A stretch of 64,000 bases of DNA, taken from contig NZ_DATJCH010000026.1 of NCBI RefSeq assembly GCF_035514885.1, positions 1-64,000 on the forward strand. The letters run 5' to 3'. The position numbers and the translations under genes are program-made. A model generated the notes under the pieces. It did not search any database, had not been told where the DNA came from, and saw only the letters and a list, made by a program, of their open reading frames with translations. Shown here piece after piece: positions 8,661 through 18,510 of the stretch. Within the stretch, counting starts at the first letter, position 1, and each line of letters starts with the position of its first letter. Origin of the DNA: Albibacterium sp035514885 (GTDB taxonomy: Bacteria; Bacteroidota; Bacteroidia; Sphingobacteriales; Sphingobacteriaceae).

Positions 8661-9962
8661 ATGTCAAATATCATTGCCATCGTTGGCCGTCCGAATGTCG
8701 GCAAATCCACCTTCTTTAATCGTTTAGTAGAGAAGCGCAAGGCCATTGTTGACGACTTTAGTGGAGTTACCCGAGATCGTCATTATGGAACTGGAGAATG
8801 GATCGGAAAACATTTCTCGGTGGTAGACACTGGTGGATATGTGCATGGGTCAGATGATATTTATGAGGCAGCCATTCGTGAACAGGTACTTATCGCAATC
8901 GATGAGGCAACCGTTATTTTATTTATGGTCGATGTAACTACAGGCGTTACAGACTTGGACGATGAGATTGCCAGCTTGCTTCGCAGAAGTAAGAAACCGG
9001 TTTTTGTTGTGGTTAACAAAGTAGATAATACCAATCTTCATATTGAAGCAACTGCTTTTTACAGCTTAGGATTGGGTGACCTTTTCCCTATCTCGTCTAT
9101 GACGGGTTCGGGAACCGGAGAGCTGCTGGATGAAGTTGTAAAACACTTCGAAGATTTGCCGGAAGAAGAAAATACACTTGGGAAATATGCCATTGTAGGC
9201 CGTCCGAATGTAGGTAAATCTTCTCTTACAAATGCCCTGCTAGGACACACAAGAAATATTGTCACTTCGAATGCTGGTACCACTCGAGATTCCATATCAA
9301 TTCATTATAATCAATTTGGACATGAATTTCTTCTTATTGACACAGCCGGATTAAGAAAAAAAGGCAAGGTTACTGAGGATATTGAGTTTTATTCGGTTAT
9401 GCGTACCATCAAAACATTGGAAGAGGCAGATGTTATTCTTTTGATGTTGGATGCTACTGAAGGTATTGAATCTCAGGATATCAATATTTTCAGACTGGCA
9501 GAAAAGAACCGAAAAGGAGTGGTGATTATTGTGAATAAATGGGATTTAGTAGAAAAAACACATAAAAGTAGCAAGGAATTTGAAGATCGCATTCGCGAGA
9601 AGATAGCTCCTTTCACCGATGTACCGATTATTTTCACTTCCGTAACTGAAAAACAACGAATCATGAAGGTGGTTGAAGCAGCAGGAAGGGTCTATACTAA
9701 TAAGACCAAAAAGATTTCGACATCAAAGTTAAATGACACTATGCTGCCGATTATTCAAAACTTCCCTCCTCCGGCAACCAAAGGAAAATACATTAAAATA
9801 AAGTATGTTACACAAATTAATGGTCGATCACCAATGTTCGCTTTTTTCTGTAACCTACCCCAATATGTGAAAGATCCGTATAAACGTTTTATAGAAAATA
9901 AGCTTCGGGAGAACTTCGATTTCGAAGGTGTACCTCTGGAAATTTATTTTAGACAGAAATAA
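8661..9962 (+). CDS. der: ribosome biogenesis GTPase Der (EngA)
   Basis: 433 aa, the normal length. Two tandem GTPase domains are visible. The first has GRPNVGKS (9-16), DTGG (about 57) and NKVD. The second has GRPNVGKS (about 178-185), DTAG and NKWD. The C-terminal KH-like domain runs from about residue 350. Der acts in the cytoplasm on maturation of the large ribosomal subunit and is essential in most bacteria. The gene stands alone between terminators. Confidence 0.98.
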   Translation: MSNIIAIVGRPNVGKSTFFNRLVEKRKAIVDDFSGVTRDRHYGTGEWIGKHFSVVDTGGYVHGSDDIYEAAIREQVLIAIDEATVILFMVDVTTGVTDLDDEIASLLRRSKKPVFVVVNKVDNTNLHIEATAFYSLGLGDLFPISSMTGSGTGELLDEVVKHFEDLPEEENTLGKYAIVGRPNVGKSSLTNALLGHTRNIVTSNAGTTRDSISIHYNQFGHEFLLIDTAGLRKKGKVTEDIEFYSVMRTIKTLEEADVILLMLDATEGIESQDINIFRLAEKNRKGVVIIVNKWDLVEKTHKSSKEFEDRIREKIAPFTDVPIIFTSVTEKQRIMKVVEAAGRVYTNKTKKISTSKLNDTMLPIIQNFPPPATKGKYIKIKYVTQINGRSPMFAFFCNLPQYVKDPYKRFIENKLRENFDFEGVPLEIYFRQK

Positions 9963-9963
9963 G

Positions 9964-10027
9964 CTCAGCATTTGCTGAGTGCTATAAACCGATAAGGCCT
10001 TGGGATTGAGTTCCTAAGGCTTTATTT
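9964..10027. terminator. terminator region between convergent der and ctpA-like genes
   Basis: Two hairpins: a perfect 7-bp stem (9964-9979) straight after the der stop, then an imperfect stem (about 9994-10025; AAGGCCTTGGGA with TCCTAAGGCTT) followed by TTATTTTT. The second is the likelier terminator for der. Confidence 0.55.
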
Positions 10028-10051
10028 TTACAAATAAAATTAGGTTGTATA

Positions 10052-11665
10052 TTAATTCAAGACTTCCAGACTTCGCTGAACCATATAGTCATCATGATTG
10101 CGAACCTTAAACCAAGCTTCATTTCCGAAAAAGTACCGACCCATCAATGCCTTAATATCTACTTCTAATTGCTTCGAAGACAACTTAACTTCTTGAGTAG
10201 AATAATTAACATCGTGACTTTTCAAGAATTCCAGAAACTCTTTAAAAGTACCAGGAGACAGGTGATAGTCTTCGATAAAGTTTTCGACAGCAAAAGATGG
10301 CGGACTGCTAATTAGTTTATTATAGACAAATTTACTTATCAGGTCTTTTTCTACTACTTCCTTATAAAATGGAGTTAAAGCTATGGTATCCATCGGTATA
10401 TAAATATCGGGCATAATCCCACCATTAACTTTAAATAATTTACCTGAGCTGCTTTTATAGATTCTTCCATCGGCACTTACTGAATCTGTTCGGGTAATTT
10501 CCTGAGTTAGCTCCCCACTTATAAACCGCTGATTCAATTCATTAAAATACTGACCGTTGCCGAACTTATAAGGCTTCTGGATGCTTCGTCCCGTCGGTGT
10601 GAAATATCGCGCTACAGTAAGACTTAAAGCCGAACCATCTCCAAAATCAAATTGCTCTTGCACTAAGCCTTTGCCAAAAGAACGACGTCCGATAATAATC
10701 CCTCTTTTTAAATCCTGAATAGCTCCCGCGACAATCTCACTTGAAGACGCAGAGTTTTCATCAATCAAGACTATCAATTGTCCCTTTTCATACAAGCCAC
10801 CATCGGTTGAATAATAATCAGTTCGTTTTTCATTAGCTCCTGCTGTATAAACAAGAAGTTTATCGGCTGGAAAGAATTCATCTGCAACTGCCAAAGCAGC
10901 ATAGAAATATCCTCCCCCATTTCCACGAAGATCTAAAATTAACTTATCAAAGCGGTTCCTACCCAATGCTTTTAAAGTAGCATCAAATTCTTCTGCTGTA
11001 CGTTCGCCAAAACGTTTTATTCGAATATAAGCCACTCTGGGTTGAATAATATAGGCTGCATCTAATGAGCTAACAACAATCTGATCTCGTTTAACCTTCA
11101 TGGGGCTTTCAATCTCCTTGCCGTCTCTGCTAACCCAGATATTGACCAGGGAGCCACGTTTCCCTCGAACCAAATTCGAAATTTCTTCTTGACTGCGGTT
11201 AACCCCGGCAATGAGGGAATCGTTAACCCAGATTAACTTATCTCCACGCAATATACCTGCTTTTTGTGCTGGGCCATTCTCAACGACATTGGTAACCAAC
11301 AAGGTATCATTTATGGAAAAGTATTCAATACCGATACCATCAAAGCTCCCCGAAAGATTCTCTTCCATAGCCCTGGCTTTACGTGGAGAGAAATAGACTG
11401 AGTGCGGATCCAGTCGTGACAGTATTTCCACAATTGCAACATCTTGAAGAGTATCCAGGCCTACTTTATCTACGTAGCGTTCTTGAATTAATTGCAAAGC
11501 TTTTTGAACTTTTCCGGTTTTATCTGTTGTACCAAGAGGGATAAAGCTATTATTTCCTATGCTTATGGATTCTTCAGCATAATTCTGACCAAGCATTAGC
11601 CCGACCGCAAGAACGGCGGCGTAAGCTAAGGCAAACCAGATGTTTTTTTTGGTAGAATTCTGCAT
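10052..11665 (-). CDS. S41-family C-terminal processing peptidase (CtpA-type)
   Basis: 537 aa from the ATG at 11665. An upstream in-frame TTG at 11680 is possible but would lie at or before the likely transcription start. A hydrophobic segment (about 8-28) anchors or exports it to the periplasm. A PDZ domain (about 90-170; GDGIGIEYF, GDKLIWVND) is followed by the S41 protease core (LRGNGGG). The catalytic serine lies in ENSASSSEIV (about residue 306) and the lysine in RSFGKGLVQ (about 331). Such proteases trim C-termini of periplasmic proteins. Bacteroidota usually carry several paralogues, so I do not assign a gene symbol. Confidence 0.93.
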   Translation of the reverse strand: MQNSTKKNIWFALAYAAVLAVGLMLGQNYAEESISIGNNSFIPLGTTDKTGKVQKALQLIQERYVDKVGLDTLQDVAIVEILSRLDPHSVYFSPRKARAMEENLSGSFDGIGIEYFSINDTLLVTNVVENGPAQKAGILRGDKLIWVNDSLIAGVNRSQEEISNLVRGKRGSLVNIWVSRDGKEIESPMKVKRDQIVVSSLDAAYIIQPRVAYIRIKRFGERTAEEFDATLKALGRNRFDKLILDLRGNGGGYFYAALAVADEFFPADKLLVYTAGANEKRTDYYSTDGGLYEKGQLIVLIDENSASSSEIVAGAIQDLKRGIIIGRRSFGKGLVQEQFDFGDGSALSLTVARYFTPTGRSIQKPYKFGNGQYFNELNQRFISGELTQEITRTDSVSADGRIYKSSSGKLFKVNGGIMPDIYIPMDTIALTPFYKEVVEKDLISKFVYNKLISSPPSFAVENFIEDYHLSPGTFKEFLEFLKSHDVNYSTQEVKLSSKQLEVDIKALMGRYFFGNEAWFKVRNHDDYMVQRSLEVLN

Positions 11666-11804
11666 ATAATATTGGCACAAAAATAGCGTTTATCGCTTGT
11701 ATTTTAATAATTATTGGTTAAAAGAACAAATAAAGAGCCAAATAATTTGATAAAGAATTATTTGTATTAATTTTATGACAGTTACCTGTTATTATCCGTG
11801 AATT

Positions 11805-12371
11805 ATGCATGAAATTGAACCTTATTATCGCTGGCGAGATGATTATATTGCTGCAGAAGATGAACGCTCACCATTTTTTAACGAGGAGTACAGTGAGTTT
11901 GAATATGATAAACAGATTTATAATTTTTTACTCCACCCGCAGTGGGATTCCTTTGGCTCAGACACGTTGTATTTAAAGATTTTATTTGCAGATTATGAGC
12001 AAGAATATGCCATTATTGAGTTTATTGGAGAATGGAACGATGCGATAGATAATGATATTATGTTACTCAAAAGAGAGGTGATTGACCTCATGATTGATGA
12101 AGGCATTAACAAGTTTATTTTAATTGGAGAAAATGTTTTAAACTTTCATGCTTCAGATGACAGCTATTATGAAGAATGGTTTGAAGACGTAGGTGATGGA
12201 TGGATTGCTGGTATAGATTTTCGCGAACATGTGATAGAGGAATTTAAAAATTCGGATATCGATTACTTTATTAATTTCGGTGGGACATTAAATGAACTGA
12301 GCTGGCGGACTTTAAATCCGGTGCAGGTTTACCATCATGTGAAGGAACAAATACAGCTCCGTTTAACATAA
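11805..12371 (+). CDS. conserved-looking acidic protein of unknown function
   Basis: 188 aa, not recognised. It is strongly acidic and rich in aromatic residues (many D/E with W/Y/F; YYEEWFEDVGDGW at about 126-138). It has no signal peptide, no membrane segment and no cysteine cluster, so it is predicted cytoplasmic. The alternation of hydrophobic and charged residues in YAIIEFIGEW and KFILIGENVL suggests a mixed alpha/beta fold. It lies 10 bp before the DUF4833-like gene and may be co-transcribed. Codon use looks like that of its neighbours, so recent transfer is unlikely. Confidence 0.7.
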   Translation: MHEIEPYYRWRDDYIAAEDERSPFFNEEYSEFEYDKQIYNFLLHPQWDSFGSDTLYLKILFADYEQEYAIIEFIGEWNDAIDNDIMLLKREVIDLMIDEGINKFILIGENVLNFHASDDSYYEEWFEDVGDGWIAGIDFREHVIEEFKNSDIDYFINFGGTLNELSWRTLNPVQVYHHVKEQIQLRLT

Positions 12372-12381
12372 ACGATACTTT

Positions 12382-12954
12382 ATGAGGAAATCAATTGTTT
12401 TTATTTCATTTCTAACAGGTCTTCTTTTTTTATCTATTAATATCTCTGCTCAGGAGAAGAGTGATAACACTTTTGATAAAATCTTAGATAAAGAAAGCCT
12501 GCCTATTCCTGCCGAAAAAGATCAATTGTTTTATCTCCAACGTGATCCCAACACGAATACGATTATCTATTCCGTGAATTTGGAAGATGGTAAATTGGAT
12601 GCCAGTCGGCCAGTAAAAGCTCATTGGATTCGCTATGCAGAAGGGGGTAAAAGAACTAATTTGTCCTTTATCCAACGAACAATGGCCTATGGAATACATC
12701 ACTCAAAGGTAGTTGATGGAGAATTTGATGTTAAGATTCAAGCATATAAGGATCTGCCAATTCATGTAAGATTTAATCCGCAAAGCAAAAAATATCAGGC
12801 TTATACTCCTGTTAATAAGAAAGAGATCGTTCTGGAACGTATTTTTGTCCGCATTAATGGTGGGTCACTTTTTAAACCCCATGTTGAATACATTGAAATC
12901 AGTGGCTATGACCCGATCAACAAAGTAAAGATCAATCACCGTTTCCAGCCTTAA
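12382..12954 (+). CDS. exported DUF4833-like protein
   Basis: 190 aa with a signal peptide (about 1-24, ending SAQ). Features recalling DUF4833 are LFYLQRDPNTNTIIYSVN (about 49-66), HWIRYAEGG, and a C-terminal HVEYIEISG beta stretch. No catalytic motif is visible and no function is known to me. It is probably periplasmic. It converges with gnd 35 bp away; its last codons form one arm of a 12-bp inverted repeat. Confidence 0.8.
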   Translation: MRKSIVFISFLTGLLFLSINISAQEKSDNTFDKILDKESLPIPAEKDQLFYLQRDPNTNTIIYSVNLEDGKLDASRPVKAHWIRYAEGGKRTNLSFIQRTMAYGIHHSKVVDGEFDVKIQAYKDLPIHVRFNPQSKKYQAYTPVNKKEIVLERIFVRINGGSLFKPHVEYIEISGYDPINKVKINHRFQP

Positions 12955-12979
12955 AAGACGATATAAAGAAACGGTGATT
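12934..12979. terminator. candidate shared hairpin between convergent DUF4833-like gene and gnd
   Basis: Perfect 12-bp inverted repeat AATCACCGTTTC / GAAACGGTGATT (12934-12945, 12968-12979) with a 22-nt loop. The left arm lies inside the coding end of the plus-strand gene. No clear U-tract follows on either strand, so termination is only possible. Confidence 0.4.
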
Positions 12980-12989
12980 GAGCAATTAA

Positions 12990-14444
12990 TTAAACGTCGT
13001 AGGTAGTAGACGATGTTTCTCCACCCCTACCTGTCCAGTTGGTATGAAAGAACTCACCACGTGGTTTGTCTAGACGTTCATATGTATGAGCACCAAAATA
13101 ATCTCTTTGTGCTTGCAATAAGTTTGCTGGCAATCTTTCGCAACGATATCCATCATAGTATGTCAATCCAGCACTCAAACATGGTGCAGGAATACCATAG
13201 GTTGCAGCAGCAACAATTACATTGCGCCATCCTGCTTGTGCTTCTTGAATTTTATCCCGGAAGAAATCATCTAAGATCAGATTCTGTAAGTTTGGATTCT
13301 TTTCGAAAGCCTCTTTGATTTTTCCAAGAAATGCGGAACGGATAATACATCCTTCACGCCACATCATAGCAATGCTACCATAATTAAGTGTCCAGCCATA
13401 TTCCTTCGCTGCAGAAGCCATCATTTGATATCCTTGTGCATAGGAAATTACCTTAGCAGCATAAAGGGCATCGCGCAAATCATTAAGTAAAGCAGCACGA
13501 TCACCGTTGAATGTTGCTTTAGGACCCGACAATACTTTAGAAGCAGCCACGCGTTCATCTTTCAATGCAGATAAACAACGCGCAAAAACAGACTCTGCAA
13601 TTAATGTCAAGGGTACACCTAAATCAAGCGCTACCGTACCTGTCCACTTACCAGTTCCTTTTTGTCCGGCAGTATCTAATATCTTGTCAACCAATGGCTG
13701 ACCATCTTCGTCTTTAAATGCTAAAATATCACGGGTTATCTCAATCAGATAACTATCTAATTCTCCTTCATTCCACTCTTTAAACACATCATGCATTTCA
13801 TCAGGAGTCATACCCAACACATCTTTCATGATATGATAAGTTTCATTGATGAGTTGCATATCGCCATACTCGATACCGTTGTGTACCATTTTAACGAAAT
13901 GTCCGGCACCACCGCTACCTACCCAATCACAACAAGGAGTACCATCAGCCACTTTTGCAGCGATGCCTTGAAAAATAGGCTTTACAGCAGGCCAAGCTGC
14001 TTCAGAACCGCCCGGCATAATGGATGGTCCTAATAAAGCTCCTTCTTCACCACCTGAAACACCTGTACCGATATATAGTAAACCTTTGCTTTCTAAATAT
14101 TTAGTACGACGTTCAGTATCCGGGAAATGAGAATTACCTCCATCAATGATAATATCACCAGGCTCTAAGTGAGGAATTAACAGTTCAATAAAATCATCTA
14201 CCGGTTGGCCGGCCTTCACCATTAACATCACCTTACGAGGTCGTTTCAATGATTTGATCAGATCTTCGATGGATGTGGCACCATAAATATTTTTACCTTT
14301 TGCACGCCCATTTACAAAGCGCTCTACCTTATCTACCGTACGATTATATGCCGTTACATGAAAGCCTTTACTCTCCATATTGAGAATAAGATTTTCTCCC
14401 ATCACGGCAATCCCAATGACACCAATGTCAGATTTTTCTTGCAT
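12990..14444 (-). CDS. gnd: 6-phosphogluconate dehydrogenase, decarboxylating
   Basis: 484 aa, the length of the long dimeric form. N-terminal Rossmann motif GVIGIAVMGENL (about 8-19); VSGGEEGA (about 129-136) and KMVHNGIEYGDMQLI carry the catalytic Lys and Asn of the family. The C-terminal helical domain has MMWREGCIIRS and the tail HTNWTGRGG. The enzyme oxidises 6-phosphogluconate to ribulose-5-phosphate plus CO2 and NADPH in the oxidative pentose phosphate pathway. No zwf or pgl gene is next to it here. Confidence 0.97.
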   Translation of the reverse strand: MQEKSDIGVIGIAVMGENLILNMESKGFHVTAYNRTVDKVERFVNGRAKGKNIYGATSIEDLIKSLKRPRKVMLMVKAGQPVDDFIELLIPHLEPGDIIIDGGNSHFPDTERRTKYLESKGLLYIGTGVSGGEEGALLGPSIMPGGSEAAWPAVKPIFQGIAAKVADGTPCCDWVGSGGAGHFVKMVHNGIEYGDMQLINETYHIMKDVLGMTPDEMHDVFKEWNEGELDSYLIEITRDILAFKDEDGQPLVDKILDTAGQKGTGKWTGTVALDLGVPLTLIAESVFARCLSALKDERVAASKVLSGPKATFNGDRAALLNDLRDALYAAKVISYAQGYQMMASAAKEYGWTLNYGSIAMMWREGCIIRSAFLGKIKEAFEKNPNLQNLILDDFFRDKIQEAQAGWRNVIVAAATYGIPAPCLSAGLTYYDGYRCERLPANLLQAQRDYFGAHTYERLDKPRGEFFHTNWTGRGGETSSTTYDV

Positions 14445-14562
14445 ATCAGTTATTTATTTTATTTTTCCAATCTCCAAAGTTATACTTTAGACGCGAAAAA
14501 CAAACAGAAAAGTGAGTAAGTTTATTAGCGGACCTTCTTATCTTAAATTTAATCTCCCTTAA

Positions 14563-14596
14563 TTTGGTAGAGATTGTAAAATTATTTGCATCTTTG
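14563..14596 (+). promoter_or_regulatory. promoter of the metH riboswitch transcript
   Basis: TTTG at 14563-14566 and CATCTTTG at 14589-14596 (one base from TAnnTTTG) with a 22-bp spacer. The predicted start, a few bases after 14596, coincides with the first base of the riboswitch P1 stem at 14601. Confidence 0.6.
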
Positions 14597-14600
14597 CAGT

Positions 14601-14707
14601 GCTTATAGAGAAAGACGGAGGGATTAGACCCTACGAAGTCTTGGCAACCTGTACTTACAAGGTGCTACATTCTACCTGAACGAGAAATCAAACCAGGAAA
14701 GATAAGC
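14601..14707 (+). ncRNA. SAM-I (S-box) riboswitch upstream of metH
   Basis: The order of S-box elements is present: P1 GCTTAT (14601-14606) pairing with ATAAGC (14702-14707), then GGAGGGATTAGACCC, the conserved CTTGGCAACC region near 14640, AGGTGCTACATTCTACC, and a P4 stem CCTG/CAGG before the closing AAAGATAAG. The aptamer binds S-adenosylmethionine and turns off methionine synthesis genes. The genes below it, metH and metF, fit. The 90 bases that follow contain a pyrimidine-rich CCTCCTGCTCCTC but no clear U-tract terminator, so the output step may be translational. Confidence 0.92.
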
Positions 14708-14796
14708 TGCAGTTTCATTACCTCCTGCTCCTCTATATTTAAGCATTAATTTAATTTTTCCAACGTACTTGATTACGGTGGTTATTTATCAATGAT

Positions 14797-17700
14797 ATGG
14801 ATATTAGAGAAGAGTTACAAAAGCGTATTTTGATTATTGATGGAGCCATGGGAACGATGATTCAACCCTATAAGCTTGATGAAACGTCTTTCCGTGGTGA
14901 ACGATTCGCCCATCACCCTTGCGATGTTCAAGGGAATAATGATTTATTAAACCTGACACAGCCCCAAATAATATTAGATATTCATCGTGAATATTTAGAA
15001 GCAGGGGCAGATATCATTGAGACGAACACTTTCAGTTCGCAGAAGATCTCAATGGCAGACTATAAAATGGAATCTCTGGTCTATGAACTCAACTTAGAAG
15101 GTGCTAAGTTGGCAAAGAAAGCAGCAGATGAATCTACACAAAGCAATCCTGACAAACCTCGTTTTGTGGCAGGTGCTATCGGTCCGACAAACCGTACAGC
15201 ATCTTTGTCGCCGGATGTTAACGATCCGGGTTTTCGGGCAGTCACCTTTATGGACCTGGTAGAAGCATATTATGAGCAAGTTCGCGGCTTAGTAGATGGT
15301 GGAGTAGATTTGCTTTTAATAGAGACCATTTTTGATACTCTCAATGCGAAAGCGGCAATATTTGCCATAAAAAAATATCAGCAAGAACTTTATGATAGTG
15401 GAAAGCTAGCTACAGACAAACAGCTGGAAATTATGATTTCCGGAACCATTACCGATGCGAGTGGAAGAACACTCTCTGGCCAAACGGTTGAGGCTTTTCT
15501 TAATTCTGTAAGTCATGCAAATGCTCTAAGCATTGGCTTAAACTGTGCCTTAGGTGCTAAAGAGATGCGCCCGCATATTGCTGAACTTTCTGAGAAAGCA
15601 CCTTGCTATGTTTCAGCCTATCCAAATGCTGGTTTACCCAATGAATTTGGCGCATACGATGAGGATGCCCATGAAACTTCGCATCTATTAGAAGACTTTA
15701 TTAAAAACGGTTTTGTAAATATTGTAGGGGGTTGTTGTGGTACAACACCGGAACACATTGCTCATATTGCTGAAAAAGCAGCAGGTGTAGTACCAAGAAA
15801 ACCTGCTGAACCTAAACCTTATTTGCGTTTAAGTGGATTAGAGCCTATAACACTCCAACCTGGCAGCCTTTTCGTAAATATCGGGGAACGAACCAACGTT
15901 ACTGGCTCTCCGAAGTTTTCTAAACTCATATTGAACGGCGACTTTGAAGCTGCCCTAGCTATAGCCAGACAACAGGTTGAGGGTGGAGCACAGGTAATCG
16001 ACGTAAACATGGATGAAGGGATGTTGGATTCGGAAGCAGCCATGGTTAAGTTTTTAAACCTAATTGCCTCTGAGCCGGATATTTCGAAATTGCCAATAAT
16101 GATCGACTCCTCCAGATGGTCGGTTATTTATGCCGGACTTCAATGCTTACAAGGTAAAGGAATCGTAAATTCTATTTCATTAAAGGAAGGTGAAGAAGAG
16201 TTTCTAGAACATGCTCGCATTATTATGAACTTTGGAGCTGCGGTAGTGGTCATGGGTTTTGATGAAATAGGACAAGCCGATAGCTTTGAACGAAGAATAG
16301 AAATTGCTGAACGTTGCTATAAATTACTAACCGGCATCGGATTCCCTGCACAAGATATTATTTTTGACCCAAATATATTGACTGTTGCAACCGGCCTAGA
16401 AGAGCATAATAATTATGCAGTCGATTTTATCCGTGCAACAAAATGGATTAAAGAGAATCTTCCTCTTGTACATGTAAGTGGTGGGGTAAGTAATATCTCT
16501 TTCTCTTTCCGTGGAAATAACACAGTTCGTGAAGCGATGCACTCTGCATTTCTATATCATGCCATTAAAGCTGGTTTGGATATGGGAATTGTGAATGCTG
16601 GTATGCTGGAAGTTTACGAAGCAATAGACCCAAAGCTATTGGTATATGTAGAAGATGTTCTATTGAACAGAAGGGAAGATGCAACGGAACGTCTGGTTGA
16701 TTTTGCTGAAACTATTAAATCGAAAGGAAAAACAATTGTTAAGTCTGAGGAATGGAGAAATGGTACAGTTCAGGAACGTTTATCGCATGCCTTAGTAAAA
16801 GGTATTATTGATTATTTGGATGATGATGTTGAAGAAGCTCGTTTAGCTTATGACCAGCCATTAGAGGTAATTGAAGGACCATTGATGGATGGGATGAACG
16901 TGGTTGGTGATTTATTTGGAGCTGGAAAAATGTTCCTCCCACAGGTAGTGAAATCAGCTCGTGTAATGAAAAAGGCAGTAGCCTATCTCTTACCGTTTAT
17001 TGAAGCAGAAAAATTAAAAAACAAGGATACTGTAAGCCGAAAGAATGCTGGTAAAATTATCATGGCGACCGTAAAAGGCGACGTACACGATATTGGCAAA
17101 AATATTGTTGCAGTTGTATTGGCATGTAATAACTTTGAAGTAATTGACCTGGGTGTAATGGTTCCACTACAGCGCATTATTGATGAAGCAATCAAGAATG
17201 ATGCAGATATTATTGGTGTAAGCGGACTAATAACTCCTTCATTGGATGAGATGGGGAATTTCGCGAAAGAAGCTGAGCGACAAGGATTAAAATTACCTAT
17301 CCTGATTGGTGGGGCTACTACATCGCGTATCCATACGGCCGTAAAAATTGCACCAAATTACTCGGGGCCGGTTGTACATGTATTGGACGCCTCAAGAAGT
17401 GTTGGTGTTTGCACAAATTTATTAAACGAAGAAAATAAAAAAGAATATACAGATAAGATCAGAGACGATTATACACGAGCAAGAGAAGCTCATTTGAGTA
17501 AGCGATCTGACAAGAAATTTGTAACAATTCAAGAAGCAAGAAAAAACCGCTTTCAGACGGATTGGTTAGATTACACCCCGCCTAAACCTACTTTCTTTGG
17601 TACTAAAGTATTAGCTGATTTTCCATTAGAAGAATTAGAGCCCTACATTGATTGGACTCCGTTTTTCCATACATGGGAACTTCATGGTAGATATCCTCGA

Positions 17701-18495
17701 ATATTAACAGATAAGGTTGTAGGCGTTCAGGCCAGTATTTTATTCGAAGATGCGAAAGTGATGCTTCGGAAACTAATCGACAATAAACTATTGAAAGCTA
17801 ATGGAGTAATTGGTTTTTGGCCGGCCAACAGCGTCAATGATGATGATATCGAATTATATACTGATGATACTCGCAAAACAGTTCTGACAACCATTCACAC
17901 TCTTCGTCAACAATCTGAAAAGGTTAAAGGCGAACCACATTATGCATTAGCTGATTTCATTGCACCAAAAGATAGTGGGAAAGCAGATTATTGGGGAGGA
18001 TTTGCGGTAACAACCGGTTTGGGATGTGATGAATTGGTAAAAGAATATGAGGCAAATAATGATGACTACAATGCAATTCTTGTAAAGGCTCTTGCAGATC
18101 GCCTTGCGGAATCTTTTGCTGAAAAGATGCATGAATTGGTACGTAAAGATTTCTGGGCTTATGCCCCTCAGGAAACTCTGGATAATGAAGAACTGATCAA
18201 AGAAAAGTACGATGGTATCAGACCGGCACCAGGCTACCCGGCTTGTCCGGATCATACAGAAAAAAGAACATTATTCGATTTGTTGAATGCTGAAGCGAAT
18301 GCTGGGATTCATTTAACTGAGAGCTTTGCTATGTATCCAACGGCAGCAGTAAGTGGCTTCTACTTTTCTCATCATCATTCCCGCTATTTCGGATTAGGGA
18401 AAATCGCAAAAGATCAGGTAGAAGATTACGCGATTCGTAAAGGTGCTTCACTAGAAGTTACTGAGAAATGGCTAAGCCCGAATTTATCTTATTAA
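14797..18495 (+). CDS. metH: cobalamin-dependent methionine synthase
   Basis: 1232 aa, full length with all modules. The homocysteine domain (about 1-325) has zinc cysteines in GLNCALG (about 247) and GGCCGTTP (about 310). The methyl-tetrahydrofolate pterin domain spans about 350-610. The B12 cap and Rossmann domains (about 650-890) contain the DVHDIGKN motif whose His ligates cobalt (about 761). The SAM-dependent reactivation domain (about 900-1232) has RPAPGYPACPDH near 1141. It transfers methyl from 5-methyl-THF to homocysteine. It lies under the SAM riboswitch and 15 bp before metF, which makes its methyl donor. Confidence 0.98.
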   Translation: MDIREELQKRILIIDGAMGTMIQPYKLDETSFRGERFAHHPCDVQGNNDLLNLTQPQIILDIHREYLEAGADIIETNTFSSQKISMADYKMESLVYELNLEGAKLAKKAADESTQSNPDKPRFVAGAIGPTNRTASLSPDVNDPGFRAVTFMDLVEAYYEQVRGLVDGGVDLLLIETIFDTLNAKAAIFAIKKYQQELYDSGKLATDKQLEIMISGTITDASGRTLSGQTVEAFLNSVSHANALSIGLNCALGAKEMRPHIAELSEKAPCYVSAYPNAGLPNEFGAYDEDAHETSHLLEDFIKNGFVNIVGGCCGTTPEHIAHIAEKAAGVVPRKPAEPKPYLRLSGLEPITLQPGSLFVNIGERTNVTGSPKFSKLILNGDFEAALAIARQQVEGGAQVIDVNMDEGMLDSEAAMVKFLNLIASEPDISKLPIMIDSSRWSVIYAGLQCLQGKGIVNSISLKEGEEEFLEHARIIMNFGAAVVVMGFDEIGQADSFERRIEIAERCYKLLTGIGFPAQDIIFDPNILTVATGLEEHNNYAVDFIRATKWIKENLPLVHVSGGVSNISFSFRGNNTVREAMHSAFLYHAIKAGLDMGIVNAGMLEVYEAIDPKLLVYVEDVLLNRREDATERLVDFAETIKSKGKTIVKSEEWRNGTVQERLSHALVKGIIDYLDDDVEEARLAYDQPLEVIEGPLMDGMNVVGDLFGAGKMFLPQVVKSARVMKKAVAYLLPFIEAEKLKNKDTVSRKNAGKIIMATVKGDVHDIGKNIVAVVLACNNFEVIDLGVMVPLQRIIDEAIKNDADIIGVSGLITPSLDEMGNFAKEAERQGLKLPILIGGATTSRIHTAVKIAPNYSGPVVHVLDASRSVGVCTNLLNEENKKEYTDKIRDDYTRAREAHLSKRSDKKFVTIQEARKNRFQTDWLDYTPPKPTFFGTKVLADFPLEELEPYIDWTPFFHTWELHGRYPRILTDKVVGVQASILFEDAKVMLRKLIDNKLLKANGVIGFWPANSVNDDDIELYTDDTRKTVLTTIHTLRQQSEKVKGEPHYALADFIAPKDSGKADYWGGFAVTTGLGCDELVKEYEANNDDYNAILVKALADRLAESFAEKMHELVRKDFWAYAPQETLDNEELIKEKYDGIRPAPGYPACPDHTEKRTLFDLLNAEANAGIHLTESFAMYPTAAVSGFYFSHHHSRYFGLGKIAKDQVEDYAIRKGASLEVTEKWLSPNLSY

Positions 18496-18510
18496 TATTA
18501 ATCAATTCTA

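Noticed and set aside
13013..13318. Open frame opposite gnd
   Set aside because: Lies wholly antisense to a conserved enzyme and has a composition unlike a real protein; the same applies to other short opposite-strand frames in the window.
14445..14796. Cobalamin riboswitch in front of metH
   Set aside because: No GCCACTG B12 box. The elements present fit the SAM-I aptamer.
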